From contig JAIQFH010000002.1 in NCBI GenBank assembly GCA_020073385.1, forward strand, positions 186,001 through 250,000: a stretch of 64,000 nt of DNA, in the 5' to 3' direction. The notes under the pieces were generated by a model. That model did no database searches. It worked only from the letters and a program-made list of their open reading frames with translations, and was not told the origin of the DNA. The stretch is from Terriglobia bacterium (GTDB lineage Bacteria; Acidobacteriota; Terriglobia; Terriglobales; Acidobacteriaceae). Positions 50,498 through 59,546 of the stretch are shown here, one piece after another (position 1 is the stretch's first letter; each line of letters opens with the position of its first letter). The position numbers and the translations under genes were made by a program.

Positions 50498-50893
50498 TTA
50501 CAGATTCGGCAGAACCGAGATCCCCTTCGCACCGATGAGGTTTCGATCGGCAGTGACCAGGGTAAAGTTGAATGCCTTGGCGGATGCTGCAAGGAATAGA
50601 TCGGCCGGGTCTGAGTGCGGCAAAGTGACTGCCGTAAGGGTTCGTGCGACCTCAAATGTCAGAGGAGCTTCGCTCACAGGTAATGCAGCCAGTGCGCCAG
50701 TTAGCCAGCTGTCAAAATCACCGGCAATGTTGATGCGTCCCTTGCGAATGAGCAAGAGCGCCTCCCAAATGCTCACGGGCGACAGCCAAAGCTGATTGGC
50801 TCGGTTATCCAATTCCTTGCTTATGCGCCGGGACAACCTGTGAGGATCACCGATGCTCCACAGCCAGATGTGAGTATCCAAGAGGAGGTTCAT
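50498..50893 (-). CDS. vapC: VapC-like PIN-domain toxin
   Basis: The 131-residue protein has PIN-domain features: LLLDTHIWLWSIG with the first Asp, SPVSIWEALLLIRKG with Glu, and HSDPADLFLAASAKAFNFTLVTADRNL with the later Asp residues. PIN toxins are Mg2+-dependent RNases that cleave tRNA or rRNA. The LLLDTHIWLW motif indicates the YoeB-unrelated, Phd-linked VapC subgroup. Its ATG overlaps the end of the antitoxin gene by 4 bp, the standard arrangement. The four acidic residues are in place. Confidence 0.92.
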   Translation of the reverse strand: MNLLLDTHIWLWSIGDPHRLSRRISKELDNRANQLWLSPVSIWEALLLIRKGRINIAGDFDSWLTGALAALPVSEAPLTFEVARTLTAVTLPHSDPADLFLAASAKAFNFTLVTADRNLIGAKGISVLPNL

Positions 50894-51132
50894 TCCCGCC
50901 AAGCGTCCCAATCTTCAAAGCTACCGGTAGGACCAACGATGTCCCCGACAATCTTCATCGTCCCCGCCATGCCCCCTAGGTGCCTTCCCTTGCCTTTTTC
51001 CGGCGACGGCGGGACCACTTCGGCGACCGGCTTCCCAAATCGCGTAACGCGGATCGGCCGTCGCGTTTTGCGCACTTCCTCGAGGATACCGAGGCATTTG
51101 GCTTTGAATACCGAGATAGCAATTTCCTTCAT
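50890..51132 (-). CDS. Phd/YefM-type antitoxin
   Basis: An 80-residue antitoxin that begins MKEIAISVFKAKCLGILEEV, then RKTRRPIRVTRFGKPVAEVVP, the N-terminal DNA-binding fold of Phd/YefM/VapB. The C-terminal part (KIVGDIVGPTGSFEDWDAWRE) is acidic and would neutralise the toxin. ATG 51132 is used; the ATG at 51141 three codons earlier is also possible. The palindrome at 51147-51165 lies directly upstream and is its probable operator for autorepression. Confidence 0.92.
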   Translation of the reverse strand: MKEIAISVFKAKCLGILEEVRKTRRPIRVTRFGKPVAEVVPPSPEKGKGRHLGGMAGTMKIVGDIVGPTGSFEDWDAWRE

Positions 51133-51146
51133 AAGAAACATTTATA

Positions 51147-51165
51147 CCATGGTCAATGACCATGG
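51147..51165. promoter_or_regulatory. Operator palindrome of the toxin-antitoxin operon
   Basis: CCATGGTCA-A-TGACCATGG is a perfect 9-bp inverted repeat, centred about 24 bp upstream of the antitoxin ATG, with an extra TATACCATGG partial copy beside it. It fits the autoregulatory site of VapBC/Phd-Doc systems. Confidence 0.75.
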
Positions 51166-51210
51166 TCAAACTACGCTCGGGCTTCCGTCAAGTGCAGTTA
51201 CAATCTTCCG

Positions 51211-51786
51211 ATGTTGTCGGCGACTCTGGCAATCCCGATAGACGGATTGAAGTTCCTATTGCTGGTGTTTGTCGGCGGAGGACTCCTGGCTCTCGGCCGC
51301 CGGAGTTCGCGGCTAGGCCCGACCCCCTCCGGAGACGCCCCCGGCAATACGCTTACGCCTGACGCCGCGGAACTGTTGCCGGGTGAAGTGTCCAACCCGA
51401 CGGTTTGGCCTCCGTCGACGGAAGAAGTCGCGGCTTCCCTGCCCTTCGATCCAGCCCTCGGGAACCTCCGCATCCGTGAGTTTTATTTCAAAAAAGCCGA
51501 TGCGATTCCCGGGCCCGACGATCCCGAAGTCTTCGCCGACGAGCTGAACATCGAACTCTATGACCCGGACTCGGGGCACGCGTGGTGGCAGTCTTATTTC
51601 GTCGCCACTCCCCAGGGATTGGCTAGGCTGCTGCGCGAAAAGTCGTGGAGATATCTGCACGCGCCCGAGATTTTAGTTTTTCCTCGTTACAACCTCGAGG
51701 AGATCCGCCGCGCTGTCGTCAGCCGCATCAGGGCCGACCATGAGTTCTTCAAGGGCAAGGAGCAGGCGGATGAAGAATCGCTCTGA
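51211..51786 (+). CDS. Hypothetical membrane-anchored protein
   Basis: The 191-residue protein has one N-terminal transmembrane helix (GLKFLLLVFVGGGLLALG), a Pro/Thr-rich linker and a soluble domain (REFYFKKADAIPGPDDPEVF, DELNIELYDPDSGHAWWQSY, LREKSWRYLHAPEILVFPRY). I recognise no family. ATG 51211 is behind TTACAATCTTCCG, with no strong ribosome-binding site. It is divergent from the VapBC operon. Composition resembles neighbouring housekeeping genes, not imported DNA. Confidence 0.75.
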   Translation: MLSATLAIPIDGLKFLLLVFVGGGLLALGRRSSRLGPTPSGDAPGNTLTPDAAELLPGEVSNPTVWPPSTEEVAASLPFDPALGNLRIREFYFKKADAIPGPDDPEVFADELNIELYDPDSGHAWWQSYFVATPQGLARLLREKSWRYLHAPEILVFPRYNLEEIRRAVVSRIRADHEFFKGKEQADEESL

Positions 51787-51819
51787 CGCCTTGATCTGAC
51801 GTATAAGGCTACTCTATCG

Positions 51820-52767
<948 letters not shown>

Positions 52768-52772
52768 TCAAT

Positions 52773-52841
52773 AACCACAAAGGGCACTGAGGAACACGAA
52801 GGAAATCCATCTCACTCGTTACTTCGCGTCCTTCGTGGTTC
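52773..52841. repeat. CACAAAGGGCAC repeat, family D copy 5 (paired arms)
   Basis: ACCACAAAGGGCACTGAGGA (52773 on) faces TCGCGTCCTTCGTGGTTC (to 52841), a hairpin between icd and mdh. It is the CACCACAGAGG family in a diverged form. Confidence 0.6.
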
Positions 52842-52851
52842 AAGCAGTTCG

Positions 52852-54270
52852 TTACACCAGCACGCCTGCTCCCATATTCTCAATCATGCATCCTGCAAAC
52901 TCGCTGGTCTTCACTTTCGTTGCACCCGGCATCAGGCGCTCGAAATCGTAGGTGACTTTCTTCTGCTCGATGGTGCGTTCCATGCTCTGCTCAATCAAAT
53001 CGGCGGCCTCGTTCCAGCCGAGATGGCGGAACATCATCACACCCGACAGAATTACTGAGCCCGGATTGATCACGTCTTTGTCGGCGTATTTCGGCGCCGT
53101 GCCGTGCGTGGCTTCGAAAATCGCATAGCCGTCGCCGATATTCGCACCGGGAGCAATTCCGAGTCCGCCAACCTGCGCGGCGCATGCATCGGAGATATAG
53201 TCTCCATTCAGGTTCGGCGTGGCCAGCACCGAATACTCGTCGGCGCGCGTTACCACCTGCTGGAAGATCGAGTCCGCGATGCGGTCGTTGATCATGATCT
53301 TCTTCTTCCACGCTCCGTTGCCGTGAGTCGAATAGATCGCGTCCAGCACCTCTTTCACTTCTTTTTCCACCGACTGCCGGAACGCAGGCGGCGCGAATTC
53401 CATGCCGGGTTCGATCATCTCGGCGTTCTGCGCCACACTCAGATTCGGATTCTTGTCCCTGTTGTCCAGAATCCAGCTCTCGCGTTCGGTGACGACCTTG
53501 TCGCGAAATTCCTCGGTAGCAATCTCATAGCCCCACTTGCGGAAGGCGCCTTCGGTAAATTTCTGGATGTTGCCTTTATGCACGAGCGTCACCGTCTTGC
53601 GACCGCTCTCGATCGCATGCTGGATCGCCATGCGGACCAGGCGCTTGGTTCCAGTAACCGAGATCGGCTTGATCCCTACGCCTGAGTCGAGTCTGATCTG
53701 CTTCTTGCCGCCCTTCAGCATGTCCTTGTTCAGAAACTCGATCAACCTGGCGCAGTCGGCGGTTCCCTGCTCCCACTCGACGCCGGCATAGACGTCTTCT
53801 GTGTTCTCGCGGAAGATGACCACATCCATGCGCTCGGGATGCTTCACCGGCGAGGGCACACCGGTGTAGTACTTCACCGGACGCACGCAGCAATAGAGGT
53901 CAAGAATCTGGCGCAAGGCTACGTTGAGGGAGCGAATCCCGCCGCCTACGGGCGTCGTCAGCGGTCCCTTGATGGCTACCCGGAACTCGCGGATGGCCTC
54001 CACGGTATCGTCGGGCAGCCAGGTGTCGAACTTGGCCTTGGCCTTCTCCCCGGCAAATACTTCGTACCAGGCCACGCGGCGCTTCCCTTTGTAGGCCTTC
54101 TCCACCGCGGCATTGAAGACCCGAAGGGACGCTTTCCAGATGTCGCGGCCGGTTCCGTCGCCCTCGATGAACGGAATGATGGGATAGTCGGGAACGTTGT
54201 ACTTACCGTCGGCATAGCCAATCGTCTTTCCGTCTGCCGGTACCGCAACGCCGTTATAAGCGCCGGACAT
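52852..54270 (-). CDS. icd: NADP-dependent isocitrate dehydrogenase
   Basis: The 472-residue protein belongs to the isocitrate/isopropylmalate dehydrogenase family, long type. It has [31 protein letters not shown], the substrate loop [13 protein letters not shown], the Lys of [27 protein letters not shown] and [20 protein letters not shown] with [17 protein letters not shown]. The ending, the NADP-binding region and the length match E. coli-type enzymes with an added tail. ATG 54270 is chosen since the family begins a few residues on. mdh follows on the same strand, so both TCA genes are adjacent. Confidence 0.96.
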   Translation of the reverse strand: MSGAYNGVAVPADGKTIGYADGKYNVPDYPIIPFIEGDGTGRDIWKASLRVFNAAVEKAYKGKRRVAWYEVFAGEKAKAKFDTWLPDDTVEAIREFRVAIKGPLTTPVGGGIRSLNVALRQILDLYCCVRPVKYYTGVPSPVKHPERMDVVIFRENTEDVYAGVEWEQGTADCARLIEFLNKDMLKGGKKQIRLDSGVGIKPISVTGTKRLVRMAIQHAIESGRKTVTLVHKGNIQKFTEGAFRKWGYEIATEEFRDKVVTERESWILDNRDKNPNLSVAQNAEMIEPGMEFAPPAFRQSVEKEVKEVLDAIYSTHGNGAWKKKIMINDRIADSIFQQVVTRADEYSVLATPNLNGDYISDACAAQVGGLGIAPGANIGDGYAIFEATHGTAPKYADKDVINPGSVILSGVMMFRHLGWNEAADLIEQSMERTIEQKKVTYDFERLMPGATKVKTSEFAGCMIENMGAGVLV

Positions 54271-54553
54271 CGAAACCTCCGTGATCAGGAAATTCAGCCC
54301 CACGATGCAAAAACTGTCATTATATAGAGAATTTCGCGCAGGGCCCGCGGCCATTTTCCTCAGGCCGAAGTAGCGCACAGTTTGAGATTCGACAAATCCT
54401 CAGCACACTCTATGACGGCGTCCGGACAGCGGGCGTGATCCGAATCACTTCCTCGGGTGATTTCACGACAGCATGAAGACAATTCCAAGGTTTTACACCT
54501 TGTGGGATAATCTCCACCAGACGTTTTGGGGTATCCGCGTTCTCGGAGGATCT

Positions 54554-55060
54554 ATGGGGTTCTGTGCTTTGCGCTGGATGTGTTGCCTTTTGTTGGTGTC
54601 GGCCTTCGGAGTTCCTGCCTTTGCGGATGGTTCCCACGACCGAACTCAGTTCGGTCATGATGTCACCGTCGGAAGCGACGAGAAAGTCGCGGAAGTGACC
54701 TGCTTCGGTTGCAGCGTTCGGATTCGCGGACGCGTCGATGGCGACGTCACCACTTTTGGGGGTAGCGTTGTGGTAGAGCGCGACGCCGTTATCGGAGGCG
54801 ATACGACAACCTTTGGGGGAGACGTACGCCTCGACGGAGGCGCGACCGTCAAAGGCTTGACCGTGTTTGGCGGGCGCATCCGCCGCGATTCGGGAGCTAC
54901 CGTGGGCGGCGATGTCACCACCTTTGGCGGCGGCGCTGCCTTGTGGCTGTTTATCGTTTTCGGCTTGCCCTTCTTGGTTCTGGGAGCGTTCATCGCACTC
55001 ATCGTCTGGCTGGTCCGGCGCTTCACCCGGCCACCGCTACCGGTGGCAGCGCGAGTTTAG
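54554..55060 (+). CDS. Exported bactofilin/polymer-forming-like membrane protein
   Basis: The 168-residue protein has a signal or first TM (FCALRWMCCLLLVSAFGVPAFA), then a right-handed beta-helix-like stretch with repeated hydrophobic-Gly units (VRIRGRVDGDVTTFGGSVVV, VIGGDTTTFGGDVRLDGGAT, VGGDVTTFGG) and a C-terminal TM helix (LWLFIVFGLPFLVLGAFIALIVW). The repeat VxGDVTTFGG is typical of polymer-forming cytoskeletal proteins; with export it may build a surface or envelope scaffold. ATG 54554 has GGAGGA directly upstream. Confidence 0.78.
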   Translation: MGFCALRWMCCLLLVSAFGVPAFADGSHDRTQFGHDVTVGSDEKVAEVTCFGCSVRIRGRVDGDVTTFGGSVVVERDAVIGGDTTTFGGDVRLDGGATVKGLTVFGGRIRRDSGATVGGDVTTFGGGAALWLFIVFGLPFLVLGAFIALIVWLVRRFTRPPLPVAARV

Positions 55061-55064
55061 CTCG

Positions 55065-55685
55065 CTACCAGCGACGCGTGCCGAACGTTTTGCGGACGCC
55101 AACGCTCATGTAGCGTCCCCACGGGCCATTGTTTCCCAGGTCGGCCACCCCAAGATTTTTGTTCCTTGCGCCCAGTCGATCAAAGAGGAAATGCTGTGTG
55201 ACGCGGAATTCGAAGCCCCTTGTGAGATAGATCCCCGCTCCCCATGAATGTTCGATGCCGATCGCGTCTGGCGACCAGGTATAAAGCGTCTTAGGTACAT
55301 TCTTGCCGAAGAGAAATGCCGGCGCACCCCATACCATAAAACGCCGCAGCGGGCCGCGCCCAAAAGGGCGTACCTCCAGAATACCCGACAGCATGTAGCG
55401 GGCAAACATGTTGCAAGGCGCATTCGCGCCCCCATCGACATAAGAGTTGCCGGCGCACAGGTTCGGATCGATCTCGTTGTGTGGCGGCGACAAATCGAAC
55501 TGGGCCCATCCCCACAACATATCTTTTGGAAAAAACATCCGGTCGTTCGGACCGGCCTCATGCCAGATGCCTGAGCTAGCGGAGGAACCGCTTCCGTTGG
55601 TGCTGACGGATGTCGAGGTCTGCGTTTGCGCTACGGCTATGGAGATTAAAACCGGAACGGCCAGAATCCAAGCCCACTGTTTCAT
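55065..55685 (-). CDS. Small outer-membrane beta-barrel-like protein
   Basis: The 206-residue protein has a signal peptide (WAWILAVPVLISIAVAQ), then a Ser/Thr linker and a domain with alternating aromatic strands (MLWGWAQFDLSPPHN, FARYMLSGILEVRPFGRG, YTWSPDAIGIEHSWGAGIYL, EFRVTQHFLFDRLG). It ends VGVRKTFGTRRW. An aromatic end is typical of outer-membrane barrels. I do not recognise a named family; lipid-modifying barrels are similar in size. The gene is convergent with the bactofilin-like gene, with only 4 bp between the stops. Confidence 0.72.
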   Translation of the reverse strand: MKQWAWILAVPVLISIAVAQTQTSTSVSTNGSGSSASSGIWHEAGPNDRMFFPKDMLWGWAQFDLSPPHNEIDPNLCAGNSYVDGGANAPCNMFARYMLSGILEVRPFGRGPLRRFMVWGAPAFLFGKNVPKTLYTWSPDAIGIEHSWGAGIYLTRGFEFRVTQHFLFDRLGARNKNLGVADLGNNGPWGRYMSVGVRKTFGTRRW

Positions 55686-55977
55686 TTCGCCTCCCAAGTT
55701 GAATAGAGCGCCACATTGTAAACCTTCAGAAAAATGCGTCACGCCCACGGCTTCGTCTTGCTGCCTAGCGGGAACAGGAAGAGTAGTCGCTCTCGCGGAC
55801 CAAACGGAGGAACACTTGAGGGCGCCTTCTTCCAGAATTCATATCTCATACCGGAATTCTTCCATTCACCGTACGTTTAACGGTGTGGGAATCGTGCTAA
55901 CTCACATGAAACTAAAGGCATGCCGGTTTGGTGCGCCGATTGCACTATACGGAAGTACAGCAGAACCCAGGACCCCT

Positions 55978-56319
55978 ATGCCCCAAGAGATTTCCGTCTC
56001 GTATCAAGCCATCAAGAGTAAGGTTTATCGCCTGATCGACGCACTCGTGGTGGGAGAAAAGAGCGAAGCCGAAGTGCAGGAGTCTGTGCGGCGCTGGTGG
56101 TCCCTGATCCACCCCGCCGATCGCCCGATCGCCCAAAAGTATCTTCTGATGGTTTTGGGACGTTCCAACTCCGCGCTCGATGCTATGGGTACCGAACTAC
56201 TCTCTGTGAGCGGCTGCGAAACCGTGCAGCCACGAATGACCGAGCCCCTGCTTCCGACCAAGCGCATGCGTCTGGTCGAGCGCACGATGAAAGAAAACTC
56301 CGTGCGGACCGCCATCTAG
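55978..56319 (+). CDS. Hypothetical protein
   Basis: The 113-residue protein from ATG 55978 has a helical body (VSYQAIKSKVYRLIDALVVG, EAEVQESVRRWWSLIHPADR, PIAQKYLLMVLGRSNSALDA) and a basic tail. It has the appearance of a real cytoplasmic protein, but I know no family. An in-frame ATG at 55906 would add 24 residues. No ribosome-binding site distinguishes them. The gene lies alone, 131 bp before the glutathione peroxidase gene. Confidence 0.65.
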   Translation: MPQEISVSYQAIKSKVYRLIDALVVGEKSEAEVQESVRRWWSLIHPADRPIAQKYLLMVLGRSNSALDAMGTELLSVSGCETVQPRMTEPLLPTKRMRLVERTMKENSVRTAI

Positions 56320-56450
56320 CCAGCTTTCTGACCCTGAGACATAAAATTTACATTTCCCCGGTTGCGCGCTGCTTCCTCTGCCCGTATCTTCTATCTCATT
56401 CCGATTTTTTCTGTGGGCGTTAGAGAATCCGAATCCATCAGGAGCGGCAA

Positions 56451-57017
56451 ATGCAATCCCTTGTCTCCCGTACCTCGAAGTATCTTCTCGCTGGAGCAAT
56501 TCTAATTATGGCAACGTCTCTATTCGCAGGATCCAGTCTTTACACCTTCACCTTAAACTCGATCGACGGCAAACCGGCCCCATTGGCGGACTACAAAGGC
56601 AAGGTCGTACTCATCGTCAATGTCGCCAGCCAGTGCGGCTACACTCCCCAGTACAGCGCCCTGGAGGCCATCTACGAGAAGTACAAGGATCGAGGCTTTG
56701 TCATTGTGGGCTTCCCTGCCAATAACTTCGGCGCCCAGGAGCCAGGCACGAACGAGGAGATCAAGACGTTCTGCAGTCGCAAATACAACGTGACTTTCCC
56801 CATGTACGCCAAGATCTCTGTCAAAGGGGCGGACCAAGCTCCCCTGTATGCCTACCTGACAAAGGAAACGGGAAAAGGGATCGCCGGCGAGATCCAATGG
56901 AACTTCACCAAGTTTCTTGTGGATCGCAACGGGAACGTGGTGCAACGCTTCGAACCCGCCGTCACCCCGGACTCGACAGATGTGACCACCGCGATCGAGA
57001 AGCAACTGAAACCGTAG
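56451..57017 (+). CDS. Exported glutathione peroxidase-like protein
   Basis: GPx/BtuE-like thiol peroxidases reduce hydroperoxides, mostly with thioredoxin in bacteria. The 188-residue protein has a signal peptide (LLAGAILIMATSLFAGS), the peroxidatic Cys in VNVASQCGYTPQYSALE, GFPANNFGAQEPGTNEEIKTFC with the resolving-Cys region, and WNFTKFLVDRNGNVVQRF. The catalytic Gln and Trp are in place. Export is unusual for the family but common in Acidobacteria, and suggests protection of the envelope. The start ATG is certain. Confidence 0.93.
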   Translation: MQSLVSRTSKYLLAGAILIMATSLFAGSSLYTFTLNSIDGKPAPLADYKGKVVLIVNVASQCGYTPQYSALEAIYEKYKDRGFVIVGFPANNFGAQEPGTNEEIKTFCSRKYNVTFPMYAKISVKGADQAPLYAYLTKETGKGIAGEIQWNFTKFLVDRNGNVVQRFEPAVTPDSTDVTTAIEKQLKP

Positions 57018-57319
57018 CAGGAAAGCAGTTGTAGATGCGCCAATCTGGCCTTGATTGGGTTTCGGAGGCGCCTTCTCTCATAGATGGTTGGTTTTGAAAG
57101 GGCGCGGTTTCCAGCCGCGTCGTCGAGGGCGAGAAAAACACTCTGGCTTTAGCCGCTGGAGCGGAGTCGCTAAGCCGCCTCAGCGCCTGTTCATCATCGG
57201 GGAGTCGTTCACCCAAGCTCTCGGTCAACCGCAGGGTTCAGTGAGTGGTAATGCCTGTTTGCAGCAGTCGGGTTGCCGATGACTACCACTTAGGAAATAA
57301 TGCGGACGAGGCGTTCGGA
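57018..57319. other. Gene-free stretch with REP-like palindromes
   Basis: About 300 bases between the peroxidase and DoxX genes. It holds GGGCGCGGTTTCCAGCCGCG (57101 on), CTCTGGCTTTAGCCGCTGGAG (57140 on) and a GCTAAGCCGCCTCAGCG motif; these resemble the REP motifs beside the RAYT gene (18868-19602). No gene is seen. Confidence 0.6.
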
Positions 57320-57721
57320 ATGAAATCGGCTACAAAATCCGAACGGAATCGGGCTATCGTCTATTGGGTAACCACCGCGCTGCTCGCTTTCGAGCTCGGC
57401 CTCGGAGGAGTGTGGGACGTTTTGAAGGTGCCGCAGGTTCGCGGAGTTATGGACCGTCTAGGCTACCCCGCTTATTTCCTTGTCATTTTGGGGGTCTGGA
57501 AGCTCTTCGGTGCCATTGCGGTGATCATTCCGCGCTTTCCCCGGCTGAAGGAGTGGGCCTATGCAGGTGTAGTCTTCAACCTGACGGGCGCGCTCGCATC
57601 ACACATCGCATCGGGATTGATCGACTCCGGCACGCTGGTGTATCTGGTTGTGATGATGGGAGTCACCACTGCCTCTTGGGCTTTACGCTCACCGTCCCGC
57701 CGCAATTTCCCGGCTAACTGA
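57320..57721 (+). CDS. DoxX-like membrane protein
   Basis: The 133-residue protein has four hydrophobic helices: YWVTTALLAFELGLGGVWDV, YPAYFLVILGVWKLFGAIAVI, WAYAGVVFNLTGALASHIAS and LVYLVVMMGVTTASWAL. The pattern GGVWDVLKVP...LGYP and WKLFGAIAVI are typical of the DoxX-like_2 family. DoxX proteins belong to redox-related membrane complexes in several bacteria, but the role of this subgroup is open. Start ATG 57320 is preferred over longer frames through repeat DNA. Confidence 0.88.
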   Translation: MKSATKSERNRAIVYWVTTALLAFELGLGGVWDVLKVPQVRGVMDRLGYPAYFLVILGVWKLFGAIAVIIPRFPRLKEWAYAGVVFNLTGALASHIASGLIDSGTLVYLVVMMGVTTASWALRSPSRRNFPAN

Positions 57722-57881
57722 GCCGACGATTTAGTCGTGACGTGTTGCAATAGTTCGCACGGCTAAGGAGCCCGGCATTTTAAGTGTAACGGCTGATTTG
57801 AACAACCGACTTTGCGTGCTGGGGAGTGCTCCCGGCTTAACTGGATTTCACCTCGCACCCCACCGTCGGAGTCTAGAATCA

Positions 57882-58340
57882 ATGCGTATTGCCCACCCCA
57901 TGGCTAACAAATCTCCAGTGGTCGCGCCCAACATTCGCGCAAGACTTGAAGCAGCGCGGATTGCTCGTCTGGCCACACGGGACGCAGATCGCAGGCCGCA
58001 CGTGATTCCTATCTGCTTCGTCTGGGACGGCTCGGTCTTTTATTCTGCGATTGATCACAAGCCCAAGCGAGTATCTCGAACCCGGTTGACGCGGCTAAGA
58101 AACATTCAAGAGACACCACATGTTGCATTGCTCGTCGATCAATACGATGAAGATTGGACACGTCTGTGGTATGTGCTCGTGCGCGGAGAAGCGGAGCTGA
58201 TTTCTTCGCCCGCGGAACGCAGACGGGCTATTCAACTCTTGCGAGCGAAGTATCCGCAGTATGACGCGAGCATGCTCGACGACGACGCTCCGGTGCTGCG
58301 CATTACTCCGATGCGGGTCGTCGCATGGGGCAACATATAG
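57882..58340 (+). CDS. Pyridoxamine 5'-phosphate oxidase-like protein (F420/FMN type)
   Basis: A 152-residue split-barrel flavoprotein. It has RIARLATRDADRRPHVIPICFVWDG, FYSAIDHKPKRV, NIQETPHVALLVDQYDEDWTRLWYVLVRGEAELI and the ending ITPMRVVAWG. These features match the PPOX-class F420-dependent family (TIGR03668-like). ATG 57882 is used; ATG 57900 is a near alternative. It is convergent with an LLM-type oxidoreductase, the other main F420-using fold. Binding of FMN instead of F420 cannot be excluded; no F420 biosynthesis gene is in the window. Confidence 0.87.
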   Translation: MRIAHPMANKSPVVAPNIRARLEAARIARLATRDADRRPHVIPICFVWDGSVFYSAIDHKPKRVSRTRLTRLRNIQETPHVALLVDQYDEDWTRLWYVLVRGEAELISSPAERRRAIQLLRAKYPQYDASMLDDDAPVLRITPMRVVAWGNI

Positions 58341-58365
58341 TGCGCAACAGCCCGGTGGCTGCAAG

Positions 58366-59331
58366 CTACACATCCATCATTCCACGTAGTTGTTCCAGCA
58401 AAGACAGCCAGCGATCGAGCGATTGGCCTCCGGGAGAAAAGGCCGGATCAAAGAAGACTTCCTTTGCGCCGATCTTAGCGCAGCCCTTCACGTCTTCAGC
58501 GATCTGATCGCAAGAACCGCAGAAGATGTTTCGTTCCTTATCGATCGGCTTATCCGTGAGATCGAGAAGAGCGTGTACCACCATGCTGATGGAATCTGGG
58601 TCGCGTCCAGCTTCTTTTGCTGTTTGCTTGATGCTCTCGAACATCTGAGCCATGACCGGTACTGGAAGAAGGATGGGATTCCAACCGTCGGCCAGTCTTG
58701 CGAGGCGTTTGAGTGCTGCGGGAACGAATGCACCAATGTAGATCGGTGGATGTGGCTTCTGCACGGGCTTGAGATCGATATAGGACTTGGGCAAATCGAA
58801 AAACTTGCCGTGAAACTCAACTGGATTCGTGGTCCAAATAGCCTTTAGCAATGGCAGAAATTCATCCGCCCGAGCCCCTCGTTTCGTTATGTCAGCTCCG
58901 GTTGCATCCATTTCGTCTTTTGACCAGCCGAGACCCAAGCCGACGCACAGTCGACCGTTCGAGAGAACGTCAAGCGCGGTCAGTCGTCGTGCGAGCACTA
59001 CGGGGTTGTGATAAGGCATGTCGAGAACGCTCGTACCCAGTCGGATTTTTGTCGTCTGACCGGCGACGAAGGTGAGCGCGTCAAGCGGATCGAGCACGTG
59101 TCGGTACGCTTCAGGCAGCGATCCGTCCGGCGTTCCGGGATATGGGGTTTGTAGCTTAACTGGATACAGCAACCGCTCGATCGTCCACAAACTGCTGTAT
59201 CCGAGAGCCTCGGCGCGTTGCGCGACCTTCGTGACGGATTCTGTCGTGGCGACGGGGCCGATGTTTGGCAGGGAAAAAAACCAATTCTCATGGTACCCCC
59301 CCAGGCAAAGATGGCGGGTATTTAACCACAA
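58366..59331 (-). CDS. LLM-class F420-dependent oxidoreductase with disrupted N-terminus
   Basis: A luciferase-like TIM barrel of 321 residues. Family marks are SLPNIGPVATTESVTKVAQR, ALGYSSLWTIERL, TSVLDMPYHNPVVLARRLTALDVLSNGRLCVGLGLGW, PVQKPHPPIYIGAF and KEVFFDPAF. The proper start should read MRIGFF-xLPNIG: an ATG at 59291 begins MRIGFF, but the T7 run at 59274-59280 puts it out of frame; eight T would restore it. The frame shown therefore starts with a TTG and unrelated residues. This is a homopolymer error, a slippage site or a recent mutation. Confidence 0.8.
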   Translation of the reverse strand: MWLNTRHLCLGGYHENWFFSLPNIGPVATTESVTKVAQRAEALGYSSLWTIERLLYPVKLQTPYPGTPDGSLPEAYRHVLDPLDALTFVAGQTTKIRLGTSVLDMPYHNPVVLARRLTALDVLSNGRLCVGLGLGWSKDEMDATGADITKRGARADEFLPLLKAIWTTNPVEFHGKFFDLPKSYIDLKPVQKPHPPIYIGAFVPAALKRLARLADGWNPILLPVPVMAQMFESIKQTAKEAGRDPDSISMVVHALLDLTDKPIDKERNIFCGSCDQIAEDVKGCAKIGAKEVFFDPAFSPGGQSLDRWLSLLEQLRGMMDV

Positions 59332-59501
59332 ACATGCCGCCTCCGCAATTAGAACGGGTTGTTGTTGGAAGCGAGCTAGTCTCGTCGGGTAGAGTCGAGA
59401 AGAGGCGCAGTGACAGTAGCCTCCCGGTGGCGATTGGCGTGGCTTTCGCCCCGCCGCCTCAGTCCGGTTTGACGTAGTTCTGTTTCCTCTTCCCGCTCAT
59501 C
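59332..59501. other. Region between the LLM gene and intron domain V
   Basis: No coding region is supported. On the minus strand the part next to 59501 continues the 3' end of the group II intron; the rest is GC-rich and may be the left edge of the integrated element. Confidence 0.5.
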
Positions 59502-59534
59502 GAACTGGACAGGCACATTTCGTGCATCCAGCTC
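59502..59534 (-). ncRNA. Group II intron ribozyme domain V
   Basis: On the minus strand the sequence is GAGCTGGATGCAC-GAAA-TGTGC with the answering strand CTGTCCAGTTC. It has the 34-nt domain V form: the conserved AGC near the 5' end, a GAAA tetraloop, a two-base bulge and closing pairs. It lies 13 bases past the end of the RT frame, the expected place. Confidence 0.85.
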
Positions 59535-59546
59535 TCGGAGAAAGTT

